NCBI GenBank assembly: GCA_963830175.1
Contig: CAWHKV010000004.1
Span: 158,436 to 222,435 of the forward strand
Source of the DNA: JBBRBB01 sp963830175
Lineage (GTDB): Bacteria; Bacteroidota; Bacteroidia; Chitinophagales; Chitinophagaceae
Direction: 5' to 3'
DNA: 64,000 nt
Shown here: in pieces, positions 19,011 to 29,133 of the stretch
Position numbering within the stretch: the stretch's first letter is position 1
Layout: every line of letters starts with the position of its first letter
The notes under the pieces: model-generated
Seen by the model: the letters and a program-made list of their open reading frames with translations, nothing else
Database searches by the model: none
Told to the model about the DNA's origin: nothing
Translations under genes and position numbers: made by a program

Positions 19011-19964
19011 ATGAAAAAATACACTTTTACAGATAAAAAAGATACACGCTCCGGCTTTGGCGCAGGGTTATTAGAGGCCGGTAAAAAGAACGAAAACGTA
19101 GTAGCACTTTGTGCTGACCTTGTTGGCTCTCTTAAAATGGAAGCCTTTATTAAAGAATTTCCAGAGCGCTTTTTCCAGATTGGTATTGCCGAAGCAAATA
19201 TGATGGGCATTGCCGCAGGCATGACCATTGGCGGCAGCATCCCTTTTACAGGAACATTTGCCAATTTTTCAACAGGCCGCGTTTACGATCAGATACGCCA
19301 ATCAATTGCTTACTCTGAGAAAAATGTGAAGATCTGTGCGTCACATGCAGGTCTTACATTAGGTGAAGATGGTGCCACCCACCAGATTTTAGAAGATATT
19401 GGCATGATGAAGATGTTGCCTGGTATGACGGTGATAAATCCTTGCGATTACAACCAGACCAAAGCTGCTACTATTGCTATTGCCGAATACAAAGGCCCGG
19501 TTTACTTACGTTTCGGCCGCCCGGTTATGCCCATTTTTACTGATGAAAATCAAAAATTTGAAATTGGTAAAGCATGGATGGTTAATGAGGGAACTGATGT
19601 TACTATTGTAGCTACCGGCCACCTGGTTTGGGAAGCCATTCTAGCCGGCGAAAAGCTTGCAGAGATGGGTATTGATGCGGAAATTATAAACATACACACC
19701 ATTAAGCCATTGGATGAAGAAGCCATTTTAAAGTCGGTGGCCAAAACTGGTTGCGTGGTGACTGCCGAAGAACATAACCGTTTGGGCGGATTGGGAGATA
19801 GTGTAGCTCAGGTACTTATTACAAAACACCTTGCACCTCAAGAGTATGTTGCTGTTAATGACAGCTTTGGTGAAAGTGGCAAGCCTGCTGAACTTATGGC
19901 AAAATATGGCTTGGATGCAGATCATATTGTAAAAGCTGTACAGAAAGTGATGGCTAGAAAATAA
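19011..19964 (+). CDS. Transketolase, C-terminal (pyrimidine-binding) subunit
   Basis: A 317-residue second half of the split transketolase. The pyrimidine domain contains the catalytic Glu region IGIAEANMMGIAAG and the aromatic clamp region, followed by the C-terminal transketolase domain (HTIKPLDEEAI, then TAEEHNRLGGLG). It pairs with the 18103-18942 product. The last gene of the pentose-phosphate set, followed by a terminator. Confidence 0.95.
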   Translation: MKKYTFTDKKDTRSGFGAGLLEAGKKNENVVALCADLVGSLKMEAFIKEFPERFFQIGIAEANMMGIAAGMTIGGSIPFTGTFANFSTGRVYDQIRQSIAYSEKNVKICASHAGLTLGEDGATHQILEDIGMMKMLPGMTVINPCDYNQTKAATIAIAEYKGPVYLRFGRPVMPIFTDENQKFEIGKAWMVNEGTDVTIVATGHLVWEAILAGEKLAEMGIDAEIINIHTIKPLDEEAILKSVAKTGCVVTAEEHNRLGGLGDSVAQVLITKHLAPQEYVAVNDSFGESGKPAELMAKYGLDADHIVKAVQKVMARK

Positions 19965-19982
19965 TTGACAACCATGTATTTT

Positions 19983-20018
19983 AAAAAAAGCTTTTAGTAA
20001 CTACTAAAGGCTTTTTTA
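19983..20018 (+). terminator. Intrinsic terminator after transketolase
   Basis: A 13-bp stem (AAAGCTTTTAGTA with TACTAAAGGCTTT, one wobble) with T runs on the plus side and A runs before it, so it may work in both directions. Confidence 0.8.
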
Positions 20019-20078
20019 TTTTGACCTATGCGTCAAGGAAAAAGATTTCCTACAACTCTATCAAATCCTAACAGATCA

Positions 20079-20438
20079 ATGAGCAATTTTTTATCTAATA
20101 TTCGTTGGGCTTCTGAGGGTATTAATTACTTTTTTAAGAAAGAACGCAATGGCCGTATTCAAATCATCATAGGCTTTCTGGTTATAATTGCCGGGTTGTA
20201 TTTTGGCCTAAAAACGTTTGAATGGTGTTTTATTTTAGGTTGCATTGGCGTTGTAATAAGCTTAGAAATGGTTAATACTGGCATAGAACGTATTTGCGAC
20301 ATGTTGAGTAAGGACTTTCACCCTACAGTTAAAATAATAAAAGATGTGGCTGCAGGTGCAGTTTGGTGGTCAGCCTTGTTCGCAGCCATTATTGGAGCAA
20401 TAATATTTTACCCGTACGTGGTTCAGACGTTGCGTTAG
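20079..20438 (+). CDS. Diacylglycerol kinase / undecaprenol kinase family (DgkA)
   Basis: A 119-residue integral membrane kinase with three membrane helices. The signature EMVNTGIERICDML matches the DgkA E-x-x-N-T-x-I-E motif. It recycles diacylglycerol or undecaprenol by ATP-dependent phosphorylation. The ATG at 20079 is preferred; the upstream ATG at 20028 would add 17 polar residues and start only 10 bp after the previous terminator. Confidence 0.9.
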   Translation: MSNFLSNIRWASEGINYFFKKERNGRIQIIIGFLVIIAGLYFGLKTFEWCFILGCIGVVISLEMVNTGIERICDMLSKDFHPTVKIIKDVAAGAVWWSALFAAIIGAIIFYPYVVQTLR

Positions 20439-20495
20439 CAATTTTTAGAACAGCTTATTTTCAAACCAACCGAAATCTTTTATTCAGCAATTATA

Positions 20496-20538
20496 ATAAA
20501 AAAGAGTTGTACGCTGCTGCATGAGCAAAAAGTACAAC
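20496..20538 (-). terminator. Intrinsic terminator of the 79-residue gene
   Basis: On the minus strand GTTGTAC pairs with GTACAAC, followed by CTTTTTT. Confidence 0.6.
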
Positions 20539-20555
20539 CCTTCATTTATCAAGTA

Positions 20556-20795
20556 CTAAGAAACAGGCATCGAAATTAACTTTCCACTTATCTCCGTTTC
20601 TACATTTTGAGGCAGCGTGGCACCATCGTCGTCTATAGCAACAAACTGACTTACGTTGCTGTCATAAGCAAACACGTATTCATCACTATTATTTACAGTA
20701 ACATTAAATCGCGTTCCTTCATTAAAAGAAAAAGGAACTGCTTTAACTTCAAACGGTACACCGTCTAACATCAATTGAAATGATTGGTTATGCAT
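20556..20795 (-). CDS. Small hypothetical protein, 79 aa
   Basis: A small acidic soluble protein with no signal peptide or membrane segment. Its layout (short beta strands, FNVTV and FAYDSNVSQFVAID) suggests a compact beta fold. The ATG at 20795 (MHNQSFQLML) is preferred; an ATG at 20846 would add 17 residues. It has its own terminator. No family is recognised. Confidence 0.6.
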   Translation of the reverse strand: MHNQSFQLMLDGVPFEVKAVPFSFNEGTRFNVTVNNSDEYVFAYDSNVSQFVAIDDDGATLPQNVETEISGKLISMPVS

Positions 20796-20968
20796 AATAA
20801 GATCTTTTTGTGATATACTTTTTGGGTACAAAAACGATGCCTTCACACCTAACTCATTGCATTACCTATACCATTTTTTGTGGATTACCCTTCATAATGT
20901 TGCTCATTATTCCCAACTCAATTTGCGCTGCATAATTAGGTTAAGTTTGTTTTTACAAAAAGCGTTCA

Positions 20969-22105
20969 ATGCTCAATATCGAATCTATCATAGACTTTTT
21001 AGCCCCGGTAAATCTCTACCAAATATCAAACGATGAAGGTTACAGGGATAACCAAATGGGGAAACACATTGCCTTAAACGATGAGTATTTTCCTGATATT
21101 GACCAGGCCGATATGGTGATTGTTGGATGCGGCGATAACAGAGGTGCCGCTCTATCCATCGAAAACAATGACAGCCCTGATTTGATACGTTCTGAGTTTT
21201 ACTCTTTATATCATTGGCACAATGAGGTTCGGGTAGCAGATATTGGAAATATTAAAACGGGCGCCACTTTACAAGATACGTATGCGGCTTTAAAAGCTGT
21301 GGTAGAAGAACTTTTGCAGCACAACAAACGTGTTGTTATTCTAGGAGGCAGTCATGATATTACTACTGCTCAGTATGGCAGCTATGCTAATATGGAAAAA
21401 ATTATTGAAGCTGTTTGTGTTGACTCGCGTATTGACCTGAATATGGAAAGCAGGCTGCCTGCAGATAATTTTTTGATGGAGATGCTGGCCGGCGATCCCA
21501 ACTTTATCCGCAACTACAACCACCTGGGTTTTCAGAGTTATATGGTACACCCCACCATGCTGGAGACAATTGATAAATTGCGTTTTGATTGCTATCGGGT
21601 TGGTCGGGTGAAAGAAAATATTGAAGACATGGAACCTGTAATTAGAAACTGTAATCTTTTTAGTTTCGACATATCCGCTATACAACACAGCCATGCACCT
21701 TGCAACATCACTACACCCAATGGCCTAACCGGCGAGGAAGCCTGCACGCTGATGCAATATGCCGGCATGAGCCCCAATGTAAGTAGCATTGGCATTTATG
21801 GTTACCTGCCCACGCTGGATCAACACCAACTTTCAGCGAAGCAAATCTCACACATGCTATGGTATTTAATGGATGGAATTAATAAAGGCAAAGTGGAAGC
21901 AAACCTTGCCGATAGGGATAGCTTTTATGAGTTCAATATGGCATTTGCAGAAGTAGAAACGATTTTTTTACAAAGTAAAAAAACCGGCAGATGGTGGATG
22001 CAATTGCCCGATTTGAAATTTATCTCTTGCAGCCATAATGATTATATTGCTGCCTGTAAAAATGACATTCCCGAGCGGTGGCTTAGAGCCGTTGAGAGAA
22101 GCTAG
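20969..22105 (+). CDS. Arginase/formiminoglutamase-fold protein with altered metal motifs
   Basis: A 378-residue ureohydrolase-superfamily protein. The His motif is GGSHDIT in place of GGDHS. The first Asp motif is VDSRIDL, where active enzymes have DAHxD, so the metal-bridging His is Arg. The second Asp motif is SFDISAI, where the usual SFDxDxxDP has Ser for the second Asp. At least two of six Mn ligands therefore seem to be lost. Bacteroidota genomes often carry such proteins annotated as formimidoylglutamase. Catalysis may be changed or absent. It lies 11-17 bp upstream of the PBP4 gene. Confidence 0.82.
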   Translation: MLNIESIIDFLAPVNLYQISNDEGYRDNQMGKHIALNDEYFPDIDQADMVIVGCGDNRGAALSIENNDSPDLIRSEFYSLYHWHNEVRVADIGNIKTGATLQDTYAALKAVVEELLQHNKRVVILGGSHDITTAQYGSYANMEKIIEAVCVDSRIDLNMESRLPADNFLMEMLAGDPNFIRNYNHLGFQSYMVHPTMLETIDKLRFDCYRVGRVKENIEDMEPVIRNCNLFSFDISAIQHSHAPCNITTPNGLTGEEACTLMQYAGMSPNVSSIGIYGYLPTLDQHQLSAKQISHMLWYLMDGINKGKVEANLADRDSFYEFNMAFAEVETIFLQSKKTGRWWMQLPDLKFISCSHNDYIAACKNDIPERWLRAVERS

Positions 22106-22122
22106 ATAAAAACCCATTGATA

Positions 22123-23438
22123 ATGATGCAGCAATTCAAAACATCGCGTGTAGCAATATTTTATTTCGCATGGATGTTTCTTACATCTTGCAGCATCCAA
22201 AGCAAATTGCAAAAGTCAGCTAATAACGCCATACTATCAGATGGTGCATTAGCAAATGCGCACGTTGGCATTTCTATATTTGATCCTGCCAAAGGCAAAT
22301 ATTTATACGAGCACCAAGGCAATAAATATTTTGTACCGGCTAGCAATACCAAATTGTTTACCTGCTATGCAGCCATGAAGTACTTAGGCGATAGCCTTAT
22401 TGGCGCCAAGTATCTTACGCACGATGATGGCATTTTTGTTTTGGCAACAGGTGATCCAACATTTCTGCATCCCGATTTTCAAAAACAACCCTTATATAAG
22501 TTACTTACTAACTCATCTGTTCAAAAGGTGCAAATTGCTACGCCTTTCAAGTCAAACCCATTAGGCAAAGGTTGGGCGTGGGATGATTACGAAGAAAGCT
22601 ATATGGCGGAACGTGATCCGTTTCCCATGTTTGGTAATGTTGCAACTATCACGCTTTAAGAGCGATACGTTTGCAACCGTACCAAGTTCTATTAAATCTT
22701 TATTGATAGGAAACATAGATCATACTAATTGGAAAGTGTCTCGGCAACTGGGAAGCCACTTTTATACGTTGGCTACCGATACCGGAAAAGCAATAAGTAA
22801 ACGAGTTATTACGCTACCAATGGAACGCGGCCGTTTTGCAGCCAAATACCTTAGTGATACATTACACAAGAGTGGTAGAATCAGTTACGATGGACCTTGA
22901 CCGTAAATCGCTTAAAAATTTATATTCTCAGCCCACCGATTCTTTGTTAAGCATTATGATGCATCGTAGTGATAACTTTTTCGCCGAGCAAACTCTGCTT
23001 ATGGTGAGCGATGCAGTATTGGGAGAAATGAATGATACAAAAGTGATTGACAACCTACTAAACACCATTTACAAAAGCGCCCCTCAGAAGCCGAAATGGG
23101 TTGATGGAAGTGGCTTGAGCAGATACAATCTATTTACCCCACAAGATTTTATTTGGTTGCTAAATAGCATGAAAAATGACTTTGGCGTGGCGCGTATGAA
23201 AACAATATTGCCAACAGGTGGTGAGGGAACATTGAGTAGCTTATATAAAAATTACGCAGGCAGAATATATGCGAAGACCGGCACACTTAGTAATCATGTA
23301 GCCTTAAGTGGTATGTTGCTCACAAAAAAAAATAAGACGTTATTCTTTTCTGTTTTAGTAAACGCCCATCAGGCAAACGCTCAAGATGTACGCAAGGCTA
23401 TTGAAAAGTTTGTCACCGGCATTATTGATAAATATTAA
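22123..23438 (+). CDS. dacB: D-alanyl-D-alanine carboxypeptidase, PBP4/DacB (S13) family, frameshifted
   Basis: Periplasmic penicillin-binding protein that trims or cross-link-hydrolyses peptidoglycan stem peptides. The N-terminus has a lipobox-like MFLTSC. All three active-site motifs survive: SxxK as PASNTKLF, SxN as HRSDNFF and KTG as YAKTGTL. Two frame changes, near 22655 (after GNVATIT) and near 22897 (after ISYDG), split it into three overlapping frames; joined it is about 435 residues, the family norm. The ATG at 22123 is used; a TTG lies 6 bp upstream. Confidence 0.87.
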
Positions 23439-23447
23439 AGATCGATC

Positions 23448-25301
23448 TTACTTATTAAACATCCTTTCCAAATAATCTTCTTTATACTCTAAGTAAGTGG
23501 GATGGCCGTTAGGAGTAATATTTGGTGTTGCGCACGTAAATAATTCTTCTACAAGGCTACTCATTTCGGCGTTACCTAAAACCTGTCCGGATTTTATGGA
23601 TTGTTGTTTGGCCAGACACCTTATTAGGCGTTCTCTTTTACTAAACTTTATGTCAGTATTAAAATGTTTGTATTGCTCCAGCAGCATTTCAATAGCCATC
23701 TTTTCATCACCACCTAATACATCGGCGGGGGTGCCTTGCACAACAAATGTATTGTTGCCAAAATGCTCAATCATATAACCTAGCACGCGCATGTCGGGCA
23801 TTAGCTCATGCATAAGTGCCGTGTCGGATGCAGCCAATTCTATAGTTGCCGGAAAGAGACTTTTTTGCGTGATCATTTGCTTACCATGTACTGCCTGACT
23901 ATAACGTTCATAAAGAATGCGTTCATGAGCCTGTTGTTGATGTATTAGCAAAAAGCCATCGGTAGTACTGGCAATAATATAGGAGGCATGTATCTGCGTT
24001 AACGAACTTTCAGTTAAAACCCTAATGCCTTGTTTAACGTTACCAAACATTCCTAAAGAGTCAACCGGTTGCTCAATTACTTTTTCATAAGCAGGCGTTG
24101 CAACGGAAGTAGATGTTTCGTAAAAACTCTTCCACTGTTTCAATGAGCTGTTATCAGATGGTTCTATTTTATGTGCCTGATTTTTTTGTGAAAAGGTTTT
24201 AAAAAGATTAGAAGTGGTAACGCTATCAAAAGTGCTTGCTACGGCAGGTTGGGTAACCGCATCTAAACTTTGTATGTCTGCATTTAAAGAAAAATCTAAT
24301 GAAGGTGCAATACTGAATTGTGCCAGGGCATGTTTAACTGCCGCTTGTACAAATGCGTAAACAATTTTCTCATCTTCAAACTTAATTTCTTGTTTGGTCG
24401 GGTGCACATTTATATCCAGCTGCGATGGATCAAGGTCAATAAACAGCACATACATAGGAAAACTATCTTTCCCGATCATTTCATCAAAGGCGTTCATAAC
24501 GGCATGGTTGAGATAGGCACTTTTTATGAAGCGATTATTCACAAAAAAATATTGATCGCCTCTGGTTTTTTTTGCAGTCTCGGGCTTACCTACAAAACCA
24601 TAAACGTTCATATAATCAGTATCTTCTTTTACACTTACCAGTTTAGCATTGTAATGTGTACCTAATATTTGAATGATACGTTGCTTAAGCGTACCCTGCT
24701 CTAAATGAAAAACCTGTTGTCCGTTGCTGGTGAGCGAAAAGAAAATGTGTGGAAATGCCATTGATACTCTAATGAACTCATCAACAATGTGGCGCATTTC
24801 TGCAGGGTTACTCTTCAAAAAATTTCGTCGCGCGGGAACATTGAAGAATAAATTTTTCATGCAAATGCTAGTGCCATCTGTAGTAGCACAGGGCTCTTGC
24901 TTTACAACCAAACTATTTTCAATTGCTAAAAAAGTTCCAGCATCATCATCCGATCTTTTTGTTTTCAATTCTACCTGGGCTACGGCGGCAATAGATGCTA
25001 ATGCCTCGCCTCTAAACCCCATTGTTTTAATTCGAAACAGGTCTTCAATATTTGAAATTTTACTGGTTGCATGGCGCTCAAAACTCATTCTTGCATCGGT
25101 TTCACTCATGCCCTTTCCATTGTCAACCACCTGTATTAGGTTTTTGCCGGCATCAGTTACAATCAACCTAATTTCAGTTGCTCCAGCATCTACTGCATTT
25201 TCAAGTAATTCTTTTACAGCGCTGGCAGGGCGTTGTATCACTTCACCGGCGGCTATTTGATTTGCAATATTTTCTGGTAACAGTTGTATAATATCCGGCA
25301 C
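23448..25301 (-). CDS. mutL: DNA mismatch repair protein MutL
   Basis: Intact 617-residue MutL. The GHKL ATPase domain has ELLENAVDAGA, DNGKGMS and GFRGEALASIAAV; the transducer domain follows to about residue 330, then a variable linker and the dimerisation domain. The endonuclease motif DQHAxxE is replaced by HQQQAHERILYE, and the C-terminal CPHGRP-type box reads TPNGHPT, so the nuclease site seems degenerate even though the genome is not Dam-type. Convergent with the PBP4 gene, 9 bp apart. Being long and unbroken, it shows the assembly is sound here. Confidence 0.96.
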   Translation of the reverse strand: MPDIIQLLPENIANQIAAGEVIQRPASAVKELLENAVDAGATEIRLIVTDAGKNLIQVVDNGKGMSETDARMSFERHATSKISNIEDLFRIKTMGFRGEALASIAAVAQVELKTKRSDDDAGTFLAIENSLVVKQEPCATTDGTSICMKNLFFNVPARRNFLKSNPAEMRHIVDEFIRVSMAFPHIFFSLTSNGQQVFHLEQGTLKQRIIQILGTHYNAKLVSVKEDTDYMNVYGFVGKPETAKKTRGDQYFFVNNRFIKSAYLNHAVMNAFDEMIGKDSFPMYVLFIDLDPSQLDINVHPTKQEIKFEDEKIVYAFVQAAVKHALAQFSIAPSLDFSLNADIQSLDAVTQPAVASTFDSVTTSNLFKTFSQKNQAHKIEPSDNSSLKQWKSFYETSTSVATPAYEKVIEQPVDSLGMFGNVKQGIRVLTESSLTQIHASYIIASTTDGFLLIHQQQAHERILYERYSQAVHGKQMITQKSLFPATIELAASDTALMHELMPDMRVLGYMIEHFGNNTFVVQGTPADVLGGDEKMAIEMLLEQYKHFNTDIKFSKRERLIRCLAKQQSIKSGQVLGNAEMSSLVEELFTCATPNITPNGHPTYLEYKEDYLERMFNK

Positions 25302-25370
25302 GACTTCTTCGTTTAATTCACGTGTAAAAATAGTATTCCGAAGGCAAAGAAATTTTTTGCTTAGTAGTTA

Positions 25371-26012
25371 ATGACTGTTAGTTTAACATCCTTATCCAAT
25401 CTTTATGAAAAATCTGTTATCATTTTAACAGCTATTGTGCTGGTTACCTCCTCCTGTCAAAAAGGGCTTGATACCTTACCTGGTCTTGTTATAACTCCCA
25501 AAGTTGAAACAACTCTTAATCAATTTGTTGAATACAACATATTGAAAGGGCAACAGTATTGTGATAAAAGCATGATGACCAAAGTAGAGTATGAAACCTT
25601 GAAGTTTGTAGTGATCTTTGATAGTAGCGCTATTTATCAAACAGTTGACCCTGCAAACCAGGCAGACATAAATAAGCTGTATGGCTTTGCTGATAATAAT
25701 GCTCAGCACCACGACTTTAGCGCCCGATTTGGATGGAACTGGAATATAAAAGATGGACTTTGCCTGTATGCTTACACGTATAACAATGGCGTACGCAGTT
25801 CAAAACTATTAAGCATTGTTTCGTTACAAGAAGCACATGAGTGTGCAATAAAAGTTACACCGGAGAGCTACATTTTTTCGCTTGATGCAATGACATTTTC
25901 TATGCCGCGCACTAGTACTACAGCAAAAGGCAGTGGTTATAAATTGTTCCCTTATTTTGGCGGTGATGAAGTGGCGCCACACCATATTAAAATTCGCATT
26001 AAAGAAATGTGA
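25371..26012 (+). CDS. Hypothetical lipoprotein, 213 aa
   Basis: A predicted lipoprotein: hydrophobic stretch at residues 16-28 followed by the lipobox LVTSSC. The mature part is beta-rich with several aromatics (FGWNWNIKDGLCLYAYTYNNG) and four cysteines. No family recognised. Its own terminator follows. Confidence 0.72.
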   Translation: MTVSLTSLSNLYEKSVIILTAIVLVTSSCQKGLDTLPGLVITPKVETTLNQFVEYNILKGQQYCDKSMMTKVEYETLKFVVIFDSSAIYQTVDPANQADINKLYGFADNNAQHHDFSARFGWNWNIKDGLCLYAYTYNNGVRSSKLLSIVSLQEAHECAIKVTPESYIFSLDAMTFSMPRTSTTAKGSGYKLFPYFGGDEVAPHHIKIRIKEM

Positions 26013-26032
26013 TTTGAAAACAGAAATGATTG

Positions 26033-26067
26033 CAAAGGAGGCCGAAATGCCTCCTTTGTTGTTTTAT
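26033..26067 (+). terminator. Intrinsic terminator
   Basis: A perfect 10-bp stem (CAAAGGAGGC with GCCTCCTTTG) with a 6-nt loop, followed by TTGTTTTATTT. Confidence 0.85.
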
Positions 26068-26191
26068 TTACCAGCCAACTAAAATAAGATCTATACTATT
26101 AAAGGTTTTGTAAATAACATTTACAAAAGGCTACCAGGCGTTACTGCGCTTCGTTTTGTTTTATATTGTGCTTATCATCTCAAACACAGCT

Positions 26192-29112
26192 ATGAAGACC
26201 TTTTTAATTGTATTTGCTTCAATTTTTATTTTCTTAAATGCGCCTTTGGCTCAATATAAAAGCAAGCTTACTGCAGAAGCTTGGGCTGACAGCGTGCTGA
26301 ATTCTTTAAGCAAAGAACAAAAGATTGCACAATTGATGATCATAAGAGCCCATAGCAATTTGGGAGAAAACACATTAACGAGGTAACCAATCTTATTAAA
26401 ACTTATAACGTTGGAGGGTTGTGTTTTTTTCAGGGTGGACCGGTACGGCAGGCCAATCTTACAAACTACTACCAGGGTATTGCAAAAACGCCGTTGCTTA
26501 TAAGTATTGATGGTGAGTGGGGTTTAGGTATGCGTTTGGATTCTGTCATTAATTTTCCTAGACAACTTATGATTGGTGCGGTACCAGATGCACAACTGGT
26601 GTACGAATTTGGAAGAGCGGTTGGCGAGCAATGTAAGCGTTTGGGCATCCATATGAATTATGCACCGGTGATAGATGTAAATAACAACCCAAACAACCCG
26701 GTTATAAACGATAGAAGTTTTGGGGAAGACAAATACAAGGTGGCTTTATTTGGAACGCAATATATGAAAGGAATGCAGGATGTTGGAGTGATTGCTTGTG
26801 CCAAACACTTTCCCGGTCATGGTGATGTAAGTGTTGATTCTCATTACGACCTACCGGTTATTAATAAAACCCGCACCCAGCTTGATTCATTTGAGCTATA
26901 TCCCTTCAGGCAGTTGATTAAAGAAGATGTGGGTGCTATTATGGTAGCGCATTTAGCTATACCTGCAATAGACAGTCGCGACAACCGACCAACCTCATTA
27001 TCAAAAAGCAATGTTACAGAACTACTAAAAAACGAACTAGGTTTTAAAGGCCTTATAGTTACTGATGGATTAGAAATGAAGGGTGTTACCAAATTTTTCC
27101 CTGATGGCCAAGCATCGGTAGAAGCATTAATTGCAGGTAATGATCTGCTATGTTTACCGGGAGATGTGAAAGGAAGTATTAAACAAATATTAGTAGCCAT
27201 TCAAAAAAATCAATTGCAATGGAGCGACATTGATGCAAGGGTGAAAAAAGTATTAGTGGCTAAGTATAATGCAGGCTTAAATCAAGCTAAGACTATTGAC
27301 ACCTATAATTTGGTTGCCGACCTTAATAAGTATACAACAAACATAAATACTGAGCTAGCTTCAAATGCCATAACTATTGTTCGCAATAAAACTGATATTT
27401 TCTTTCCATTAGACAAGAAGAAAAAGGTAGCATTTGTGGGCATCGGACTAAGTTTTAATAAGTTAAATGCTTTTTCCACCAGGCTAAAGCAAGATTATAA
27501 TGCAGACATATACCCTTTCAATTATCAGCAAGATCTTGGGTCAGTTGCTATGATGGTTGCTACATTAAAGGATAAGTATGATGCTGTAATTATTGGCATT
27601 CATAATTACAGTCGGGTACCGGTTAAAAACTTTGGCATCAGTTATTCTTCTATAGATTTTGTACAAAAGATAAGCGAGCAAATACCCTCTGCAACCTTTG
27701 TTTTTGGCAACCCCTATAGCATACAAAACATAGATAACATACCAAACCTAGTTGCTGCCTACGAAGACAATGATGTTATACAAAATAAAGCAGCAGACTT
27801 GTTGCTAGGTAAATTTGCAGCCAAAGGAACTTTGCCAGTAACAGTAAGTGATAGCTTAACCTTTGGCACCTCCAATACTTACAATAATTATTTCCCAATC
27901 GCTGTGCCGGAAGAAGTAGGCTTAAGTAGCGAAAAATTAAATGCTATAGATGCAATAGCAGCAGATGCTATTAAGCAAAAAGCTACGCCAGGTTGTGTGG
28001 TACTAGTGGCTAAAAATGGCAAGGTTGCTTTTTATAAATCTTATGGTTATACTAACTATGACAATACAGAACCTCTTAAAAAAGAAACCATTTACGATCT
28101 GGCATCGGTAACAAAAATTTCCGCAACAACCGTATCTATAATGAAGTTGTATGAGGAAGGCAAAGTAGACTTGACCAAAACCTTGGGTGATTATATCCCA
28201 TGGGTAAAAGGCACAGATAAAGCATACTTAACTATAGAAAATATATTATTGCATCAGGCCGGACTTATTGCATACATACCGTTTTATACCAAAACTTTAG
28301 ATGCAACCGGTAAGCCATTATCTCTATATTATTCTAATCAAAAAGACTCAGCTCACGCTATCAAAGTAGCGGAAAATTTATACCTGCGAAATGATTATAG
28401 AGATAGTTTATATCAGACCATTCTAGCAAGCAAATTAAGTGCGCCTAACAACTACATTTATAGTGACAACGATTTTATTTTTTTAGCGAAAGTAGTAGAA
28501 GCCGTAACCAACAAACCATTGGATGAATATGCTCACGAAACTTTTTATGCTCCACTAAATATGGTTACCACATCCTTTAAACCATTAGAGCATTTTCCGG
28601 TGGATCAAATAGCACCAACGGAAAAGGAAAAATCATTCAGACAACAACAATTGCGTGGCGATGTACACGACCCCGGCGCGGCTATGTTTGGTGGTGTGGC
28701 TGGCCATGCAGGGCTGTTTAGCAATGCATACGATCTGGCGCAGCTTTATCAAATGCTTTTGAATAACGGCGAGCTAAATGGTGTTAGATATTTAAAGAAA
28801 GAAACGATCGATTACTTTACCGATTACCATAGTAATATTAGCAGACGCGGCCTTGGTTTTGATAAGCCTGAAAAAGATAACGCAACTCGAAAATCACCTT
28901 ATCCTACATTAAGTGCTTCGCCGAAAACATATGGCCATACAGGTTTTACTGGTACGTGTGTTTGGGTTGATCCGGTGTATGATCTGATTTATATTTTCCT
29001 ATCTAACCGCGTAGCGCCTAATGGAAGTGATGCCAATAAATTATTGCAAATTAATACGCGCTCTAATATTCACGAAGCCATTTATGATGCAATAATTGAT
29101 CGTAAAAAATAA
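26192..29112 (+). CDS. GH3 beta-N-acetylglucosaminidase-type domain fused to a serine beta-lactamase domain, frameshifted
   Basis: Secreted two-domain enzyme of about 970 residues. The signal peptide is MKTFLIVFASIFIFLNAPLAQ (start 26192). The first half is a GH3 of the NagZ kind, shown by AKHFPGHGDVSVDSHYDLP and the nucleophile region VTDGLEMKGV; this group removes GlcNAc from muropeptides. The second half is a class C-type beta-lactamase/esterase with SxxK as LASVTKIS and the YxN-like YSDNDF. One A is missing in the AAAA run near 26367-26370; restoring it gives LGEKHINEV. The fusion is common in Bacteroidota and points to cell-wall recycling. Confidence 0.88.
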
Positions 29113-29133
29113 GCGTCCATTTAAAGGTTTGCA

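Noticed and set aside
18103..19964. Transketolase split as another frameshift
   Set aside because: Each half has its own start, a 68-bp gap and complete domains; split transketolases are a normal form.
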